Assembly: GCF_902833085.1 (NCBI RefSeq)
Contig: NZ_CADFEB010000004.1
Location: 248,001 to 312,000 of the forward strand
Source: Burkholderia ubonensis
GTDB lineage: Bacteria > Pseudomonadota > Gammaproteobacteria > Burkholderiales > Burkholderiaceae
Length of the DNA stretch: 64,000 nucleotides
Direction of reading: 5' to 3'
The position numbers and the translations under genes were made by a program. Position 1 is the stretch's first letter. Every line of letters starts with the position of its first letter. Shown here piece after piece: positions 1-8,428 of the stretch. The notes under the pieces were generated by a model. That model did no database searches. It saw only the letters and a program-made list of their open reading frames with translations, and was not told the DNA's origin.

Positions 1-207
1 CGCCGGCTGCCGCTCGATCGGCCGCGGCTTCAGCAGCTCGATCTGCACCGGCACCTCGGTCGGCGCCGGCGGCGTGAACGGTTCGCGATGACGCGTGAAC
101 CACAGCGCGGCGAGCGCATGCAGCACGAGCACCACGACGAGCGCGACGCCCGCGCGCAGCCAGCGGCGAGGCGGAGCGTAGCGGGGGCGGGTGTCGGAGG
201 GCGGCAT
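1..207 (-). CDS. N-terminal fragment of membrane-anchored envelope protein, possibly DUF3108 family
   Basis: The reading frame begins at an ATG at 205-207 and runs off the left edge of the window, leaving 69 codons. The N-terminus is basic and Pro-rich, followed by one hydrophobic segment at about residues 17-39 and then a Pro-rich periplasmic stretch, so it looks like a signal-anchor protein facing the periplasm. Burkholderia DUF3108 proteins start in this way, but that domain itself lies outside the window, so the family call is only a guess. It is transcribed leftward, in the same direction as the IclR gene that ends at 344. The existence of the gene is well supported; its function is not. 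Confidence 0.6.
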   Translation of the reverse strand, partial: MPPSDTRPRYAPPRRWLRAGVALVVVLVLHALAALWFTRHREPFTPPAPTEVPVQIELLKPRPIERQPA

Positions 208-343
208 CGTCGGGCAGCGAAGGGTTCGGGGCGGTTGCGCGGCGTCGGCGCGCCGGTTGGCAGGTTGGCCGGCCGGCAGGTTGCGTCAGGAATCGGACCG
301 CCGGGCGCGCCGTGCGTTCATGCGGCGCGTCGCGCGCCACGCG

Positions 344-1219
344 TCAGGCGTCGCGCGCGTCCGGACTATAGCCGAGTTCGTACGACAGTTTCTGTGCGCA
401 GGCGCGCAGCGCGGTGTCGATCTCGCCGCCCCACGCGATGTCGAACGTGCCTTCGTGGCCGAGCGCGAGGATCGCGAGCGCGAGCTCGCCGACCGCGTCG
501 AACACCGGCATGCAGAACGCGTGGATCGTCGGCAGCAGCATCCCTTCGACGCGCGCGGCCTGATGCGCGCGCACGTCCGCGAGCACCGCGTCGACCTCGG
601 CGAGCGTGCGCGGCCCGCCGTGATGCGGCGAGCGGCGCGTGTCGGCGAGCTCGCGCTCGATCATCGAGGCGGTCTTGCCGCGCGGCAGGTACGCGGCGAA
701 CAGCAGGCCCGTCGCGGAGCCGAGCAGCGGCATCACGTCGCCGAGCTTCAGCGACGCCTTCGCCGGATGGCTCGATTCCATCCAGTGCACGATCGTCGGG
801 CCCTGGTTGCCCCATACCGCGATGCCGACCGTCTGGTCGAGCCGGTCGCGCAATTCGGTCAGCGCGATCCGCGCGAGCTTCACGCCGTCGACCCGCGCGA
901 GCCGCGCGAGGCCCATCTGCAGCGCGAAGCCGCCGAGCTCGTAGCGGCCGGAGACGGGGTCCTGCGACACGACGCCGAGCCGCGAGAAGCTCACGAGGTA
1001 GCGGTGCGCCTTCGCCGGGCTCATGCCCGCGCGCTGCGCGAGATCGCGCAGCATCATCGCGCGCGGCTCGCTCGTCAGCACGTCGAGCAGGCGGAAGCCG
1101 ACCTCGATCGACTGGATGCCGGAACGGACCTTCTCGCCGTTGTCGCCGCCGTCGCCGGCGGCTTCGTCGGCGGTGTCGGAGTCGGCGAGATCGTCGTCTG
1201 GGAGCTGGCTGGCGGGCAT
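344..1219 (-). CDS. IclR-family transcriptional regulator
   Basis: 291-residue DNA-binding regulator. After an acidic N-terminal stretch of about 30 residues there is a winged helix-turn-helix (about residues 37-95, with the IclR-type segment around RDLAQRAGMSPAKAHRYL), then the C-terminal effector-binding IclR/GAF-like domain. The ATG at 1219 was chosen because the frame upstream of it is Arg-rich and lacks coding character. The gene is divergent from the fumarylacetoacetate-hydrolase-family gene at 1356, with 136 bp between them. That arrangement is usual for a local regulator of an aromatic or organic-acid catabolic gene, so control of the neighbouring hydrolase is the natural inference. 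Effector unknown. Confidence 0.9.
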   Translation of the reverse strand: MPASQLPDDDLADSDTADEAAGDGGDNGEKVRSGIQSIEVGFRLLDVLTSEPRAMMLRDLAQRAGMSPAKAHRYLVSFSRLGVVSQDPVSGRYELGGFALQMGLARLARVDGVKLARIALTELRDRLDQTVGIAVWGNQGPTIVHWMESSHPAKASLKLGDVMPLLGSATGLLFAAYLPRGKTASMIERELADTRRSPHHGGPRTLAEVDAVLADVRAHQAARVEGMLLPTIHAFCMPVFDAVGELALAILALGHEGTFDIAWGGEIDTALRACAQKLSYELGYSPDARDA

Positions 1220-1355
1220 GGGGCAACGGCGCGCGGCGCGCGATCTGGAGGGAAGGTTCGAATCGATCGCGGCGCTCGCAAGCGCGGTGCGCCGCACGGA
1301 TTCACCATCGTAAAATAGATTCCTTCCATCGTCACTACAACGGCAGATTCCCCTT

Positions 1356-2348
1356 ATGAAACTTGCTTCGCTGAAGGACGGCACGCGCGACGGCCAGCTG
1401 ATCGTGGTGTCGCGCGACCTGCATACCGCGGCGATTGCCGACGCGATCGCGCCGACGCTGCAGCGCGTGCTCGACGACTGGGCGTTCTACGCGCCGCAGC
1501 TGCGCGACCTGTACGACGCGCTGAACCACGGCCGCGCGCGGCACGCGTTCCCGTTCGATCCGGCGAACTGCATGGCGCCGCTGCCGCGCGCGTTCCAGTG
1601 GGCCGACGGCTCCGCGTACGTGAACCACGTCGAGCTCGTGCGCCGCGCGCGCGGCGCCGAGATGCCGCCGGAATTCTGGACCGATCCGCTGATGTACCAG
1701 GGCGGCAGCGACGATTTCCTCGGGGCGCGCGACGACGTCGTCTGCCCGTCCGAGGAATGGGGCATCGACTTCGAGGCGGAAGTCGCGGTGATCACCGGCG
1801 ACGTGCCGATGAGCGCGTCGCCCGACGACGCGCTGAAGGCGGTGCGGCTCGTCACGCTCGTCAACGACGTGTCGCTGCGCAACCTGATCCCGGCCGAGCT
1901 CGCGAAGGGCTTCGGCTTCTTCCAGAGCAAGCCGGCAACCGCGTTCGCGCCGGTCGCGGTCACCCCGGACGAGCTCGGCGAGCATTGGCGCGAAGGCCGC
2001 GTGCACCGGCCGATGATCGTCCACTGGAACGGCAGGAAGGTCGGCCAGCCCGACGCGGGCACCGACATGGTGTTCCATTTCGGCCAGCTGATCGCGCACG
2101 CGGCGAAGACGCGCAACCTGCGCGCGGGCTCGATCGTCGGCTCGGGCACGGTGTCGAACAAGGATTCGAAGCGCGGCTATTGCTGCATCGCCGAGAAGCG
2201 CTGCCTCGAAACGATCGAGCACGGCGCGCCGCAAACGCAGTTCATGCGCTACGGCGACACCGTGAAGATCGAGATGTTCGACGACGCGGGCAAGTCGATC
2301 TTCGGCGCGATCGAGCAGTCGGTCGCGCCGCTTGATGGCGTCGCGTGA
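1356..2348 (+). CDS. Fumarylacetoacetate hydrolase family protein
   Basis: 330-residue member of the FAH superfamily, which cleaves carbon-carbon bonds of acylpyruvate-type compounds such as fumarylacetoacetate at the end of tyrosine/homogentisate breakdown. The metal-binding core is visible: GIDFEAEVAVITGD supplies the paired Glu ligands, NDVSLRNL follows, and the late SIVGSGTVSN segment is typical of the fold. The first ~115 residues form an N-terminal domain as in bacterial fumarylacetoacetases. The gene is divergent from the IclR regulator at 344-1219. Its usual partner, a maleylacetoacetate isomerase, is not the next gene; an unrelated minus-strand DUF1493 gene follows. True fumarylacetoacetase is likely, but related acylpyruvases cannot be excluded. 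Confidence 0.88.
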   Translation: MKLASLKDGTRDGQLIVVSRDLHTAAIADAIAPTLQRVLDDWAFYAPQLRDLYDALNHGRARHAFPFDPANCMAPLPRAFQWADGSAYVNHVELVRRARGAEMPPEFWTDPLMYQGGSDDFLGARDDVVCPSEEWGIDFEAEVAVITGDVPMSASPDDALKAVRLVTLVNDVSLRNLIPAELAKGFGFFQSKPATAFAPVAVTPDELGEHWREGRVHRPMIVHWNGRKVGQPDAGTDMVFHFGQLIAHAAKTRNLRAGSIVGSGTVSNKDSKRGYCCIAEKRCLETIEHGAPQTQFMRYGDTVKIEMFDDAGKSIFGAIEQSVAPLDGVA

Positions 2349-2404
2349 CGGTGACAGGCGCGGCGGTGTCGTGCATGAGCGCCCGTCGCCGCGCCCTGCG
2401 CCGA

Positions 2405-2758
2405 TCATGGATCTCGCCCGGCGAGTTTGCGCGAATCCCATATGCCGAGTTCGATCGCGTGCTCCAGCATGGCGACCGTCAACGGTTCCTTCTCGTATCG
2501 CTGCCGCGCTTTCTTCGAGAACAGCAGCAGTGCGATCACAAAAGGATTGAATCCTTCGCCCGAGAAATACCGGTCGAAACGAAAGTCTCCCGGCTCGACC
2601 GAAAATTGGTCGAAAAATGCGCCCATGAAATCGTCGGCATCGTTTCCGGTGATGTCCAGGTCGCTTTCGAGGCGGTCGGTCGGCTTGAGCGGCCGGTTCG
2701 CGCTCATGCCTGTCGCGTGCCTGATAAAGGCCTCGAGTCGAGCGTGCGTCGTATTCAT
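2405..2758 (-). CDS. DUF1493 family protein
   Basis: 117-residue small acidic protein of the DUF1493 family, with the features of an acyl-carrier-protein-like fold: LKPTDRLESDLDITGNDADDF occurs at about residues 25-45, followed by FDQFSVEPGDFRFDRYF. No DSL phosphopantetheine serine motif is obvious. The start codon overlaps the stop of the upstream short ORF in an ATGA arrangement, so the two are translationally coupled. Family members sit in accessory loci in Gammaproteobacteria and Burkholderia; the biochemical role is unknown. Base composition is lower in GC than the flanking metabolic genes, which suggests acquisition. Confidence 0.75.
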   Translation of the reverse strand: MNTTHARLEAFIRHATGMSANRPLKPTDRLESDLDITGNDADDFMGAFFDQFSVEPGDFRFDRYFSGEGFNPFVIALLLFSKKARQRYEKEPLTVAMLEHAIELGIWDSRKLAGRDP

Positions 2759-2916
2759 CGGGTGAACAGGCGGTCTTCTCGATTGACGAGACGATTGAAG
2801 CGGACAACCGAATTGGTTGCGATTGCATAAACGTCGTGCGCCGCGACAGCCCAGCCGACGACGGGAATGGCGCGACCAACGAATGTACCGATATTGCGAA
2901 CAAAGAAAAATTTCAT
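2755..2916 (-). pseudogene. Short membrane ORF, probable 5'-truncated STM2901-like gene
   Basis: A 53-codon frame starting at ATG 2914-2916 and ending in a TGA that overlaps the DUF1493 start. It encodes one hydrophobic segment (GTFVGRAIPVVGWAVAAHDV) followed by a basic tail. The frame stays open upstream to a TAA at 3010-3012 without another good ATG, and that extension (LPLRITSRTALTNASVKQ) also reads like protein. From memory, this end resembles the C-terminus of STM2901-type membrane proteins of about 150 residues that accompany DUF1493 genes. I therefore read it as a gene that lost its 5' part, though a genuine 53-residue protein is possible. Confidence 0.45.
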
Positions 2917-3263
2917 TTGTTTAACGCTGGCATTGGTGAGCGCAGTTCGCGATGTGATCCGTAATGGTAGGTTTGTTTCATTGGTTTTCGAAGGGTAGTT
3001 GTCGAGTGATTACCCATCGTGATTCAATGTGATTGAGTGTCAAGGGTTTAGCGACGGTTGTTAAACATGTTCGTGCTCATGCGATCGTGTCGACATGACC
3101 CCCCGTCAAGACGGGACCGAAAGAAAAACCGACCAGCGGCATTCCGCCGTCGCTCGTTCTTCGCATGCCGTGGCGGTCCGTCCCACTGGGTAACGCCCGA
3201 TTCCCCGTCGCGTCCGAGTGGTTACACTGGGCGGGTTTCCATCCTGAGTGCAAGGAGCAGCGC
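2917..3263. other. Gene-free stretch between the DUF1493 locus and the enoyl-CoA hydratase
   Basis: The left part (to about 3060) is AT-rich for this genome and contains the open extension of the short ORF described above. The right part holds only short frames without coding character. A TTGACA-like hexamer occurs on the minus strand near 3040-3045, but no convincing -10 follows it. Nothing else recognisable was seen. Confidence 0.4.
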
Positions 3264-4091
3264 ATGGCCGATTTCGCCGGGTACGGCGGTTACGAAGCAC
3301 TGAAGGTGACGCGCCGCCAGCACGGCGTGCTCGACATCGTGATGAGCGGCGAGGGCGCGAACAAGAGCGGCCTCGCGACCGCCGACGAGCGCATGCACCG
3401 CGAGCTGGCCGACATCTGGCGCGACGTCGATCGCGATCCCGACACGCGCGTCGCGGTGATCCGCGGCGAAGGCAAGGGTTTCTCGGCGGGCGGCGACCTC
3501 GCGCTCGTCGAGCAGATGGCGAACGATTTCGACGTGCGCGCGCGGGTCTGGCGCGAAGCGCGCGACCTCGTCTACAACGTGATCAACTGCAGCAAGCCGA
3601 TCGTGTCCGCGATGCACGGCCCGGCCGTCGGCGCGGGGCTCGTCGCCGGGCTGCTCGCCGACATCTCGATCGCGTCGAAGAGCGCGCGCATCATCGACGG
3701 CCATACGCGGCTCGGCGTCGCGGCGGGCGACCACGCGGCGATCGTGTGGCCGCTCCTGTGCGGGATGGCGAAGGCGAAGTACTACCTGCTGCTGTGCGAG
3801 CCGGTGAGCGGCGAGGAGGCCGAGCGGATCGGCCTCGTGTCGCTCGCGGTCGACGAGCCCGATTTGCTGCCGAAGGCGTACGAGGTCGCGGAGAAGCTCG
3901 CGCACGGCTCGCAGACGGCGATCCGCTGGACCAAGTACGCGCTCAACAATTGGCTGCGCTCGGCCGGGCCGACCTTCGATGCGTCGCTCGCGCTCGAATT
4001 CATGGGATTTTCGGGGCCCGACGTGCAGGAGGGGATCCGCTCGCTGCGCGAACGGCGAGCGCCCGACTTCCCCGGCGGCGCGCCGTTCTGA
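3264..4091 (+). CDS. Enoyl-CoA hydratase/isomerase family protein
   Basis: 275-residue crotonase-fold protein. It shows the two oxyanion-hole segments (GFSAGGDL at about residues 72-79, and [17 protein letters not shown] at about 117-133), which bind the thioester carbonyl of acyl-CoA. Family members hydrate or isomerise enoyl-CoA in fatty-acid or aromatic-acid breakdown; the substrate cannot be read from the sequence. The ATG at 3264 has a good AAGGAG Shine-Dalgarno sequence at 3252-3257, and the upstream in-frame extension lacks coding bias. It is followed after 67 bp by the PhaM-like gene in the same direction, so a connection to hydroxyacyl-CoA/PHA metabolism is conceivable but unproven. 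Confidence 0.9.
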   Translation: MADFAGYGGYEALKVTRRQHGVLDIVMSGEGANKSGLATADERMHRELADIWRDVDRDPDTRVAVIRGEGKGFSAGGDLALVEQMANDFDVRARVWREARDLVYNVINCSKPIVSAMHGPAVGAGLVAGLLADISIASKSARIIDGHTRLGVAAGDHAAIVWPLLCGMAKAKYYLLLCEPVSGEEAERIGLVSLAVDEPDLLPKAYEVAEKLAHGSQTAIRWTKYALNNWLRSAGPTFDASLALEFMGFSGPDVQEGIRSLRERRAPDFPGGAPF

Positions 4092-4158
4092 CGCGCGCTA
4101 TGATCGATCCAGGCGGTCGGGTGATCCGGCCGCTCCCCCAGTCAACCAGGATGCCCGC

Positions 4159-4932
4159 ATGACGATCGATACCACCGGCTCCAATCCTTTCTCCGGCTTC
4201 GCCGGCTTCCAGCCCGCAGACATGCTCGAACGCATGTGGGAAATGATCCGCATGACGCCGTTCGGCGGCATGGGCGCGTTCCCCGGCGCGACGCACGGGC
4301 TGCCGCCGTCGCTGTCGGGCATGTCCGACATGATGGCGCCGCTCGCCAGCGTCGAGGAGCTCGACAAGCGCATCACCGACCTGCGCGCGGTCGAGCAATG
4401 GCTGAAGCTGAATCTCGGGATGCTGCAGTCCGCGATCCAGGCGATGGAAGTGCAGCGCGCGACGCTCGCGACGCTGCGCGCGTTCGGCGCGTTCGCGCAA
4501 ACCTCGATGTCGGCCGCCGAGGATGCGGCCGTCGCGGCGGCGAAGGCGGCCGCGACGCCGCTCGGCGACACGCAGCAGGCCGCGCCGGAAGGCGCGCAAG
4601 CGGACGCGCCGCCCGAGGGCGAGAGCGCCGCGCAGAACGCGGCCTTCGATCCGGCCGGCTGGTGGAACCTGCTGCAGACGCAGTTCAACCAGCTCGCGAG
4701 CCTCGCGATGACGCAGCCGGGCGCACAACCGGCCGCGCCGGACGCACCGGCTGAGCCGGCGGCATCGGCCGCGGCGCGGTCCGAGCCGGCCGAGCCGCCG
4801 CAGGCGGCGCCGCGCAAGCCCGCCGCGAAGCGCGCGAAGCCGGCCGGGTCGTCCGGATCGTCCGGTTCAGCCGCGGCGCGCGCGGCGGCCGCGTCGACGC
4901 CCGCGAGCCGTCCGCCGAAGCGCTCGACGTGA
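4159..4932 (+). CDS. phaM: PhaM-type polyhydroxyalkanoate granule regulatory protein
   Basis: 257 residues. The conserved part is a helical block at about residues 65-115 (EELDKRITDLRAVEQWLKLN, then LGMLQSAIQAMEVQRATLATL), the signature of PhaM proteins that bind PHA synthase and granules. It is followed by a long Ala/Pro-rich linker and a basic Lys/Pro/Ala tail of about 45 residues resembling eukaryotic histone H1 or bacterial AlgP-like tails. In Ralstonia, PhaM binds both PhaC and DNA and so attaches granules to the nucleoid; that role is transferred here by family. The start at 4159 gives the sequence MTIDTTGSNPF; the upstream in-frame region overlaps the preceding gene and is non-coding in character. 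Confidence 0.75.
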   Translation: MTIDTTGSNPFSGFAGFQPADMLERMWEMIRMTPFGGMGAFPGATHGLPPSLSGMSDMMAPLASVEELDKRITDLRAVEQWLKLNLGMLQSAIQAMEVQRATLATLRAFGAFAQTSMSAAEDAAVAAAKAAATPLGDTQQAAPEGAQADAPPEGESAAQNAAFDPAGWWNLLQTQFNQLASLAMTQPGAQPAAPDAPAEPAASAAARSEPAEPPQAAPRKPAAKRAKPAGSSGSSGSAAARAAAASTPASRPPKRST

Positions 4933-4963
4933 CGGCGCGGCGGCTCATGTAGCAGGCCCGGCG

Positions 4964-6172
4964 ATGCGGCTCGCGCTCGTACTGATGGGAGGCGGCGCGC
5001 GCGCCGCGTATCAGGTCGGCGTGCTGAAGGCGCTGGCCGAGATCGCGCTCGCGGCCGATCCGCAACGGCGCACGCTGCCGTTCGGCGTCGTGTGCGGGTC
5101 GTCGGCCGGCGCGATCAACGCGACGTCGATCGCGAGCCACGCCGACGATTTCTCGCACGGCGTGCGCCGCCTGCTCGAATTCTGGGAGCACCTGCGCGCC
5201 GACTACGTGTACCGCACCGACTGGCTCGGCATCGCCGCCGCGGGCGCGCGCTGGCTCGCGGCGATGAGCTTCGGCTGGGCGGCCCGCCGTTCGCCGCGGG
5301 GCCTGCTGGACAACGCGCCGCTCGCGCATCTGCTGCAGCGCGAGCTGAGCTTCCACCGGATCGAGCAGATGCTCGAGGCGCGCACGCTGCACGCGCTCGC
5401 GGTGACCGCGCTCAGCTATTCGAGCGGCCGCCATCTGACGTTCTACCAGGCCGCCGAACCGATCCAGGCGTGGCGGCGCGCGCAGCGCACCGCGCGGCTC
5501 GTCGACCTGTCGGCGTCGCACCTGCTCGCGTCGTCGGCGATTCCGTTCGTATTCCCGGCCGTGCCGCTCGTGCTCGACGGCCAGATCGAGTATTTCGGCG
5601 ACGGCTCGATCCGCCAGATCGCGCCGCTGTCGCCGGCGATCCACTTCGGCGCGGACCGGATCGTGGTCGTCGGAGCGGCCGATCCGCGGCCGGAGATCCC
5701 GGTGAACGGCGGCGGCTTCGTGCGCGGCTATCCGTCGCTCGCGCAGATCGGCCAGCAGGTTCTGGCGAGCGTGTTTCTCGACTCGATCGGCTCGGACATC
5801 GAACGGATCGATCACATCAACCAGATGATCGCGCACCTGCCGCACCAGATCGAAGTGGACAGCGGCTGGCGGCACGTCGACGTGCTGGCGATCGCGCCGT
5901 CCGAGCGCATCGAGCTGATCGCCGCGAAACACCTGAAGCAGTTGCCGGTCACCGTGCGCGGACTGCTCGGCGCGGTCGGCGGCAGCCAGCCGGCGGGCGC
6001 GTCGTTCGCGAGCTACCTGCTGTTCGAGGAGGCGTTCGCGCGCGAGCTGATCGAGCTCGGCTATCGCGACGGCTGCGCGCAGCACGACACGCTCGCCGGC
6101 TGGATCGCGCATGCGGACGGCGCGAGCGCGTCGCCGGCCGACGGGCAGGCGGCGGGGGAAATACGGGTCTGA
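4964..6172 (+). CDS. Patatin-like phospholipase family protein
   Basis: 402-residue serine hydrolase of the patatin family, expected to deacylate phospholipids or other lipid esters. The glycine-rich oxyanion segment is at the N-terminus (LMGGGARAAYQVG, about residues 6-18), the nucleophile elbow is GSSAGAIN (about 46-53, Ser-Asp dyad nucleophile), and the catalytic Asp lies in FGDGSIRQ (about residue 212). There is no signal peptide, so it is probably cytoplasmic or membrane-associated. It begins 31 bp after phaM in the same direction, so cotranscription is plausible. The Ala/Gly-rich C-terminal tail is uninformative. Family assignment is firm, physiological substrate unknown. Confidence 0.92.
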   Translation: MRLALVLMGGGARAAYQVGVLKALAEIALAADPQRRTLPFGVVCGSSAGAINATSIASHADDFSHGVRRLLEFWEHLRADYVYRTDWLGIAAAGARWLAAMSFGWAARRSPRGLLDNAPLAHLLQRELSFHRIEQMLEARTLHALAVTALSYSSGRHLTFYQAAEPIQAWRRAQRTARLVDLSASHLLASSAIPFVFPAVPLVLDGQIEYFGDGSIRQIAPLSPAIHFGADRIVVVGAADPRPEIPVNGGGFVRGYPSLAQIGQQVLASVFLDSIGSDIERIDHINQMIAHLPHQIEVDSGWRHVDVLAIAPSERIELIAAKHLKQLPVTVRGLLGAVGGSQPAGASFASYLLFEEAFARELIELGYRDGCAQHDTLAGWIAHADGASASPADGQAAGEIRV

Positions 6173-6588
6173 CGCGGATCGGCTGCGACGCTTTGCCGCA
6201 TGGCGGCTGTCGGGAAGCGACCGGAAGCGTGTCTCGGAACCGTCATGCGTGCGTGCTATCATGGCCGCCGCCGAATACATCAAATCGAGCAGCTCGCCGG
6301 ACCGGCGCCCGCAAGGGGCCGCGACGGGCTCGCCAGCGAAGCCGGCCAGCGCCGGCCCCCACTCAGGCACGCGCGGTCGGTTCCGTTCGAGCGGAGCGCG
6401 GCGCGCGGCTTGCCCCAAGCGAGCGGCTTACGCGGCCGCGCGGCTGCCGGACGCGGAACACGCGGCCCGGGGGCTGGTTTCACGCGTAAAATTACAGTCT
6501 TGGTTGCAAAAAGCGCGTCCGCGCGCGCATTGCTGCAACGGTCACGTTTAAGAGAAGTCGCATTGCGCAGAACAGGGGTGGGACCATC
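6173..6588. other. Intergenic region upstream of the ferritin-like gene
   Basis: 416 bp without a convincing gene. A TAAAAT hexamer at 6487-6492 is a possible -10 element for the downstream gene, but no good -35 sits at the right spacing. The many short frames across the region look like composition artefacts of the high GC content. Confidence 0.35.
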
Positions 6589-7464
6589 ATGAACACCATG
6601 CTTTATCCGGAACTTTACAGGTCGCTCGAAGCCGTCCGCTGGGACATGGAGAAGGACATTCCGTGGGACAAGTTCGACGCTTCGCTGCTCACCGACGAGC
6701 AGGCGAAGACGATCAAGATGAACGCGATCACCGAATGGTCGGCGCTGCCCGCGACGGAAATGTTCCTGCGCGACAACCAGCACGACAGCGACTTTTCCGC
6801 GTTCATGAGCGTGTGGTTCTTCGAAGAGCAGAAGCACTCGCTCGTGCTGATGGAATATCTGCGCCGCTTCAAGCCGGAGATGGTGCCGACCGAAGAGGAG
6901 CTGCACGCGGTGCGCTTCGAGTTCGATCCGGCGCCGCCGCTCGAAACGCTGATGCTGCACTTCTGCGGCGAGATCCGCCTGAACCACTGGTACCGCTGCG
7001 CGGCCGACTGGCACACCGAGCCGGTCATCAAGCAGATCTACGAAACGATCTCGCGCGACGAAGCGCGTCATGGCGGCGCGTACCTGCGCTACATGAAGAA
7101 GGCGCTGAACAACTGCGGCGACGTCGCGCGCGCGGCGTTCGCGAAGATCGGTGTGCTGATGGCGTCGGCGCGCCGCACCGAGAAGCCGCTGCACCCGACC
7201 AACCTGCACGTGAACCAGGCGCTGTTCCCGCGCGACACCGTGCAGTCGCGCCTGCCCGATCCGGAGTGGCTCGAGCGCTGGCTCGACGAGCAGATCCGCT
7301 TCGACGGCGAGTGGGAGAAGAAGGTCGTCGAGCGTATCCTGCACAACCTGTCGATCCTGTTCGAGCGCACGTTCGCGACCGCGCAGGAGCTCAACCGGTA
7401 TCGCAAGGAAGTCACCGGCCGCCTGCAGGCCGAAGGCGGCCAGTCGGCTGCCCAGCCGGCCTGA
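6589..7464 (+). CDS. Ferritin-like diiron protein
   Basis: 291 residues, mostly helical, with paired carboxylate/histidine motifs of ferritin-like or acyl-ACP-desaturase-like diiron proteins: WFFEEQKHSLVLMEYL (about residues 80-95) and TISRDEARHGGAYLRY (about 151-166), each of the ExxH type, preceded by further conserved acidic positions. Burkholderia genomes carry one such protein, commonly labelled ferritin, but the size exceeds classical 160-180-residue ferritins and oxidoreductase activity is as likely as iron storage. It appears monocistronic: a long upstream gap precedes it and an intrinsic terminator at 7504-7530 follows. The function is inferred only from the metal-site pattern. Confidence 0.8.
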   Translation: MNTMLYPELYRSLEAVRWDMEKDIPWDKFDASLLTDEQAKTIKMNAITEWSALPATEMFLRDNQHDSDFSAFMSVWFFEEQKHSLVLMEYLRRFKPEMVPTEEELHAVRFEFDPAPPLETLMLHFCGEIRLNHWYRCAADWHTEPVIKQIYETISRDEARHGGAYLRYMKKALNNCGDVARAAFAKIGVLMASARRTEKPLHPTNLHVNQALFPRDTVQSRLPDPEWLERWLDEQIRFDGEWEKKVVERILHNLSILFERTFATAQELNRYRKEVTGRLQAEGGQSAAQPA

Positions 7465-7503
7465 CGACGAGATGCGCGCCCGGCGAGGGCGCGCGCGACA
7501 TGA

Positions 7504-7530
7504 AGCCCGCCCGGCTCGGCGGGCTTTTTC
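7504..7530 (+). terminator. Intrinsic terminator
   Basis: An 8-bp GC-rich stem (AGCCCGCC pairing with GGCGGGCT) closes a 6-nt loop and is followed directly by a run of T. It lies 40 bp after the ferritin-like stop codon. Confidence 0.85.
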
Positions 7531-7578
7531 TTGGGCATGCGCGCCGCGCACGCCGTTCGCTTCCGCCAGTCACCCATC

Positions 7579-8064
7579 ATGCCCGCTACCTTCGAACGTA
7601 AGCTGATCACCCGCGACGCGCTCGTCGCCCTGCGCGCGTCGCTGCCGTCGCCCGTCGTGTTCACGAACGGCGTGTTCGACATCCTGCATCGCGGCCACGT
7701 CACCTATCTCGCCGACGCGAAAGCGCTCGGTGCGTGCCTGATCGTCGGCGTCAACAGCGACGCGTCGGTGCGCATGCTCGGCAAGGGCGACGACCGCCCG
7801 ATCAACCACGAGGACGACCGGATGGCGCTGCTCGCGTCGCTCGAAAGCGTCGACTGGGTCGTGAAGTTCGAGGAGCAGACGCCGGTGTCGCTGATCGAGG
7901 CCGTGCATCCGGACATCCTCGTCAAGGGCGGCGACTACGACATGGACGTGCTGCCGGAATCCGCGCTGGTGCGCGGCTGGGGCGGTCGGGCGCTGGCGAT
8001 TCCGTTCGAGCACGAGCGCTCGACCACCGCGCTGCTGAAGAAGGTGCGCGCGCAGCAGCCGTAA
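7579..8064 (+). CDS. rfaE2: D-glycero-beta-D-manno-heptose 1-phosphate adenylyltransferase
   Basis: 161-residue cytidylyltransferase-fold enzyme that activates heptose-1-phosphate with ATP to ADP-heptose during lipopolysaccharide inner-core synthesis. The nucleotide-binding motif FTNGVFDILHRGH (about residues 27-39) carries the HxGH-type signature. ILVKGGDYDMD and the basic C-terminal STTALLKKVR segment match the separate adenylyltransferase type (RfaE domain II/HldC) rather than the fused HldE. The ATG at 7579 is used because the frame upstream overlaps the preceding terminator. The heptose kinase partner is not in the window. Confidence 0.93.
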   Translation: MPATFERKLITRDALVALRASLPSPVVFTNGVFDILHRGHVTYLADAKALGACLIVGVNSDASVRMLGKGDDRPINHEDDRMALLASLESVDWVVKFEEQTPVSLIEAVHPDILVKGGDYDMDVLPESALVRGWGGRALAIPFEHERSTTALLKKVRAQQP

Positions 8065-8086
8065 ATCCGCGCCGCCGCGCGCGGCG

Positions 8087-8329
8087 TCAGGGCGCGGATG
8101 CCGCGAGCGGCTCCGCCGGTGCCGCCGATGCCGCGATCGGGCCGCCCGTGAGCGCCTGATCGGCAGCGTGCGCGAGTGGTGTGACGCGCAGCGCGTCGGG
8201 GTGCACCTGCCGCGACAGTATCCCCGGTTCGCGCGGTCCGGCCGCCGGCAGCGGCCCGAACACTCCGCGCGCCACCACGAGCGCGAGCATGTTGGCGAGA
8301 AAGAGAACAGCGATCAGCCAGCGCAGCAT
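8087..8329 (-). CDS. Small single-pass membrane protein downstream of coaX
   Basis: An 80-residue protein with one N-terminal transmembrane segment (WLIAVLFLANMLALVVA) followed by an Ala/Pro-rich tail predicted to be periplasmic. An alternative GTG start at 8336-8338 would add three residues, but the ATG at 8327-8329 has the better-spaced AAGGGG ribosome site. It lies in the same direction as birA and coaX, 99 bp downstream of coaX, and is probably the last gene of that operon. The function is unknown. The short length and low-complexity tail make it a weakly constrained protein. Confidence 0.7.
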   Translation of the reverse strand: MLRWLIAVLFLANMLALVVARGVFGPLPAAGPREPGILSRQVHPDALRVTPLAHAADQALTGGPIAASAAPAEPLAASAP

Positions 8330-8428
8330 CGTCGACACCCCTTTTCGTCATTCAGTCAGGCCAGCCGCGGGGCTGGTCATTCGGTTCGCCCGGCCCACCC
8401 GCGTATGGAAACGCGCGTGCGTGCCGTT

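Noticed and set aside
3077-3265. 62-codon minus-strand ORF upstream of the enoyl-CoA hydratase
   Set aside because: It overlaps the hydratase ribosome site and start, lacks its own ribosome site and shows no family.
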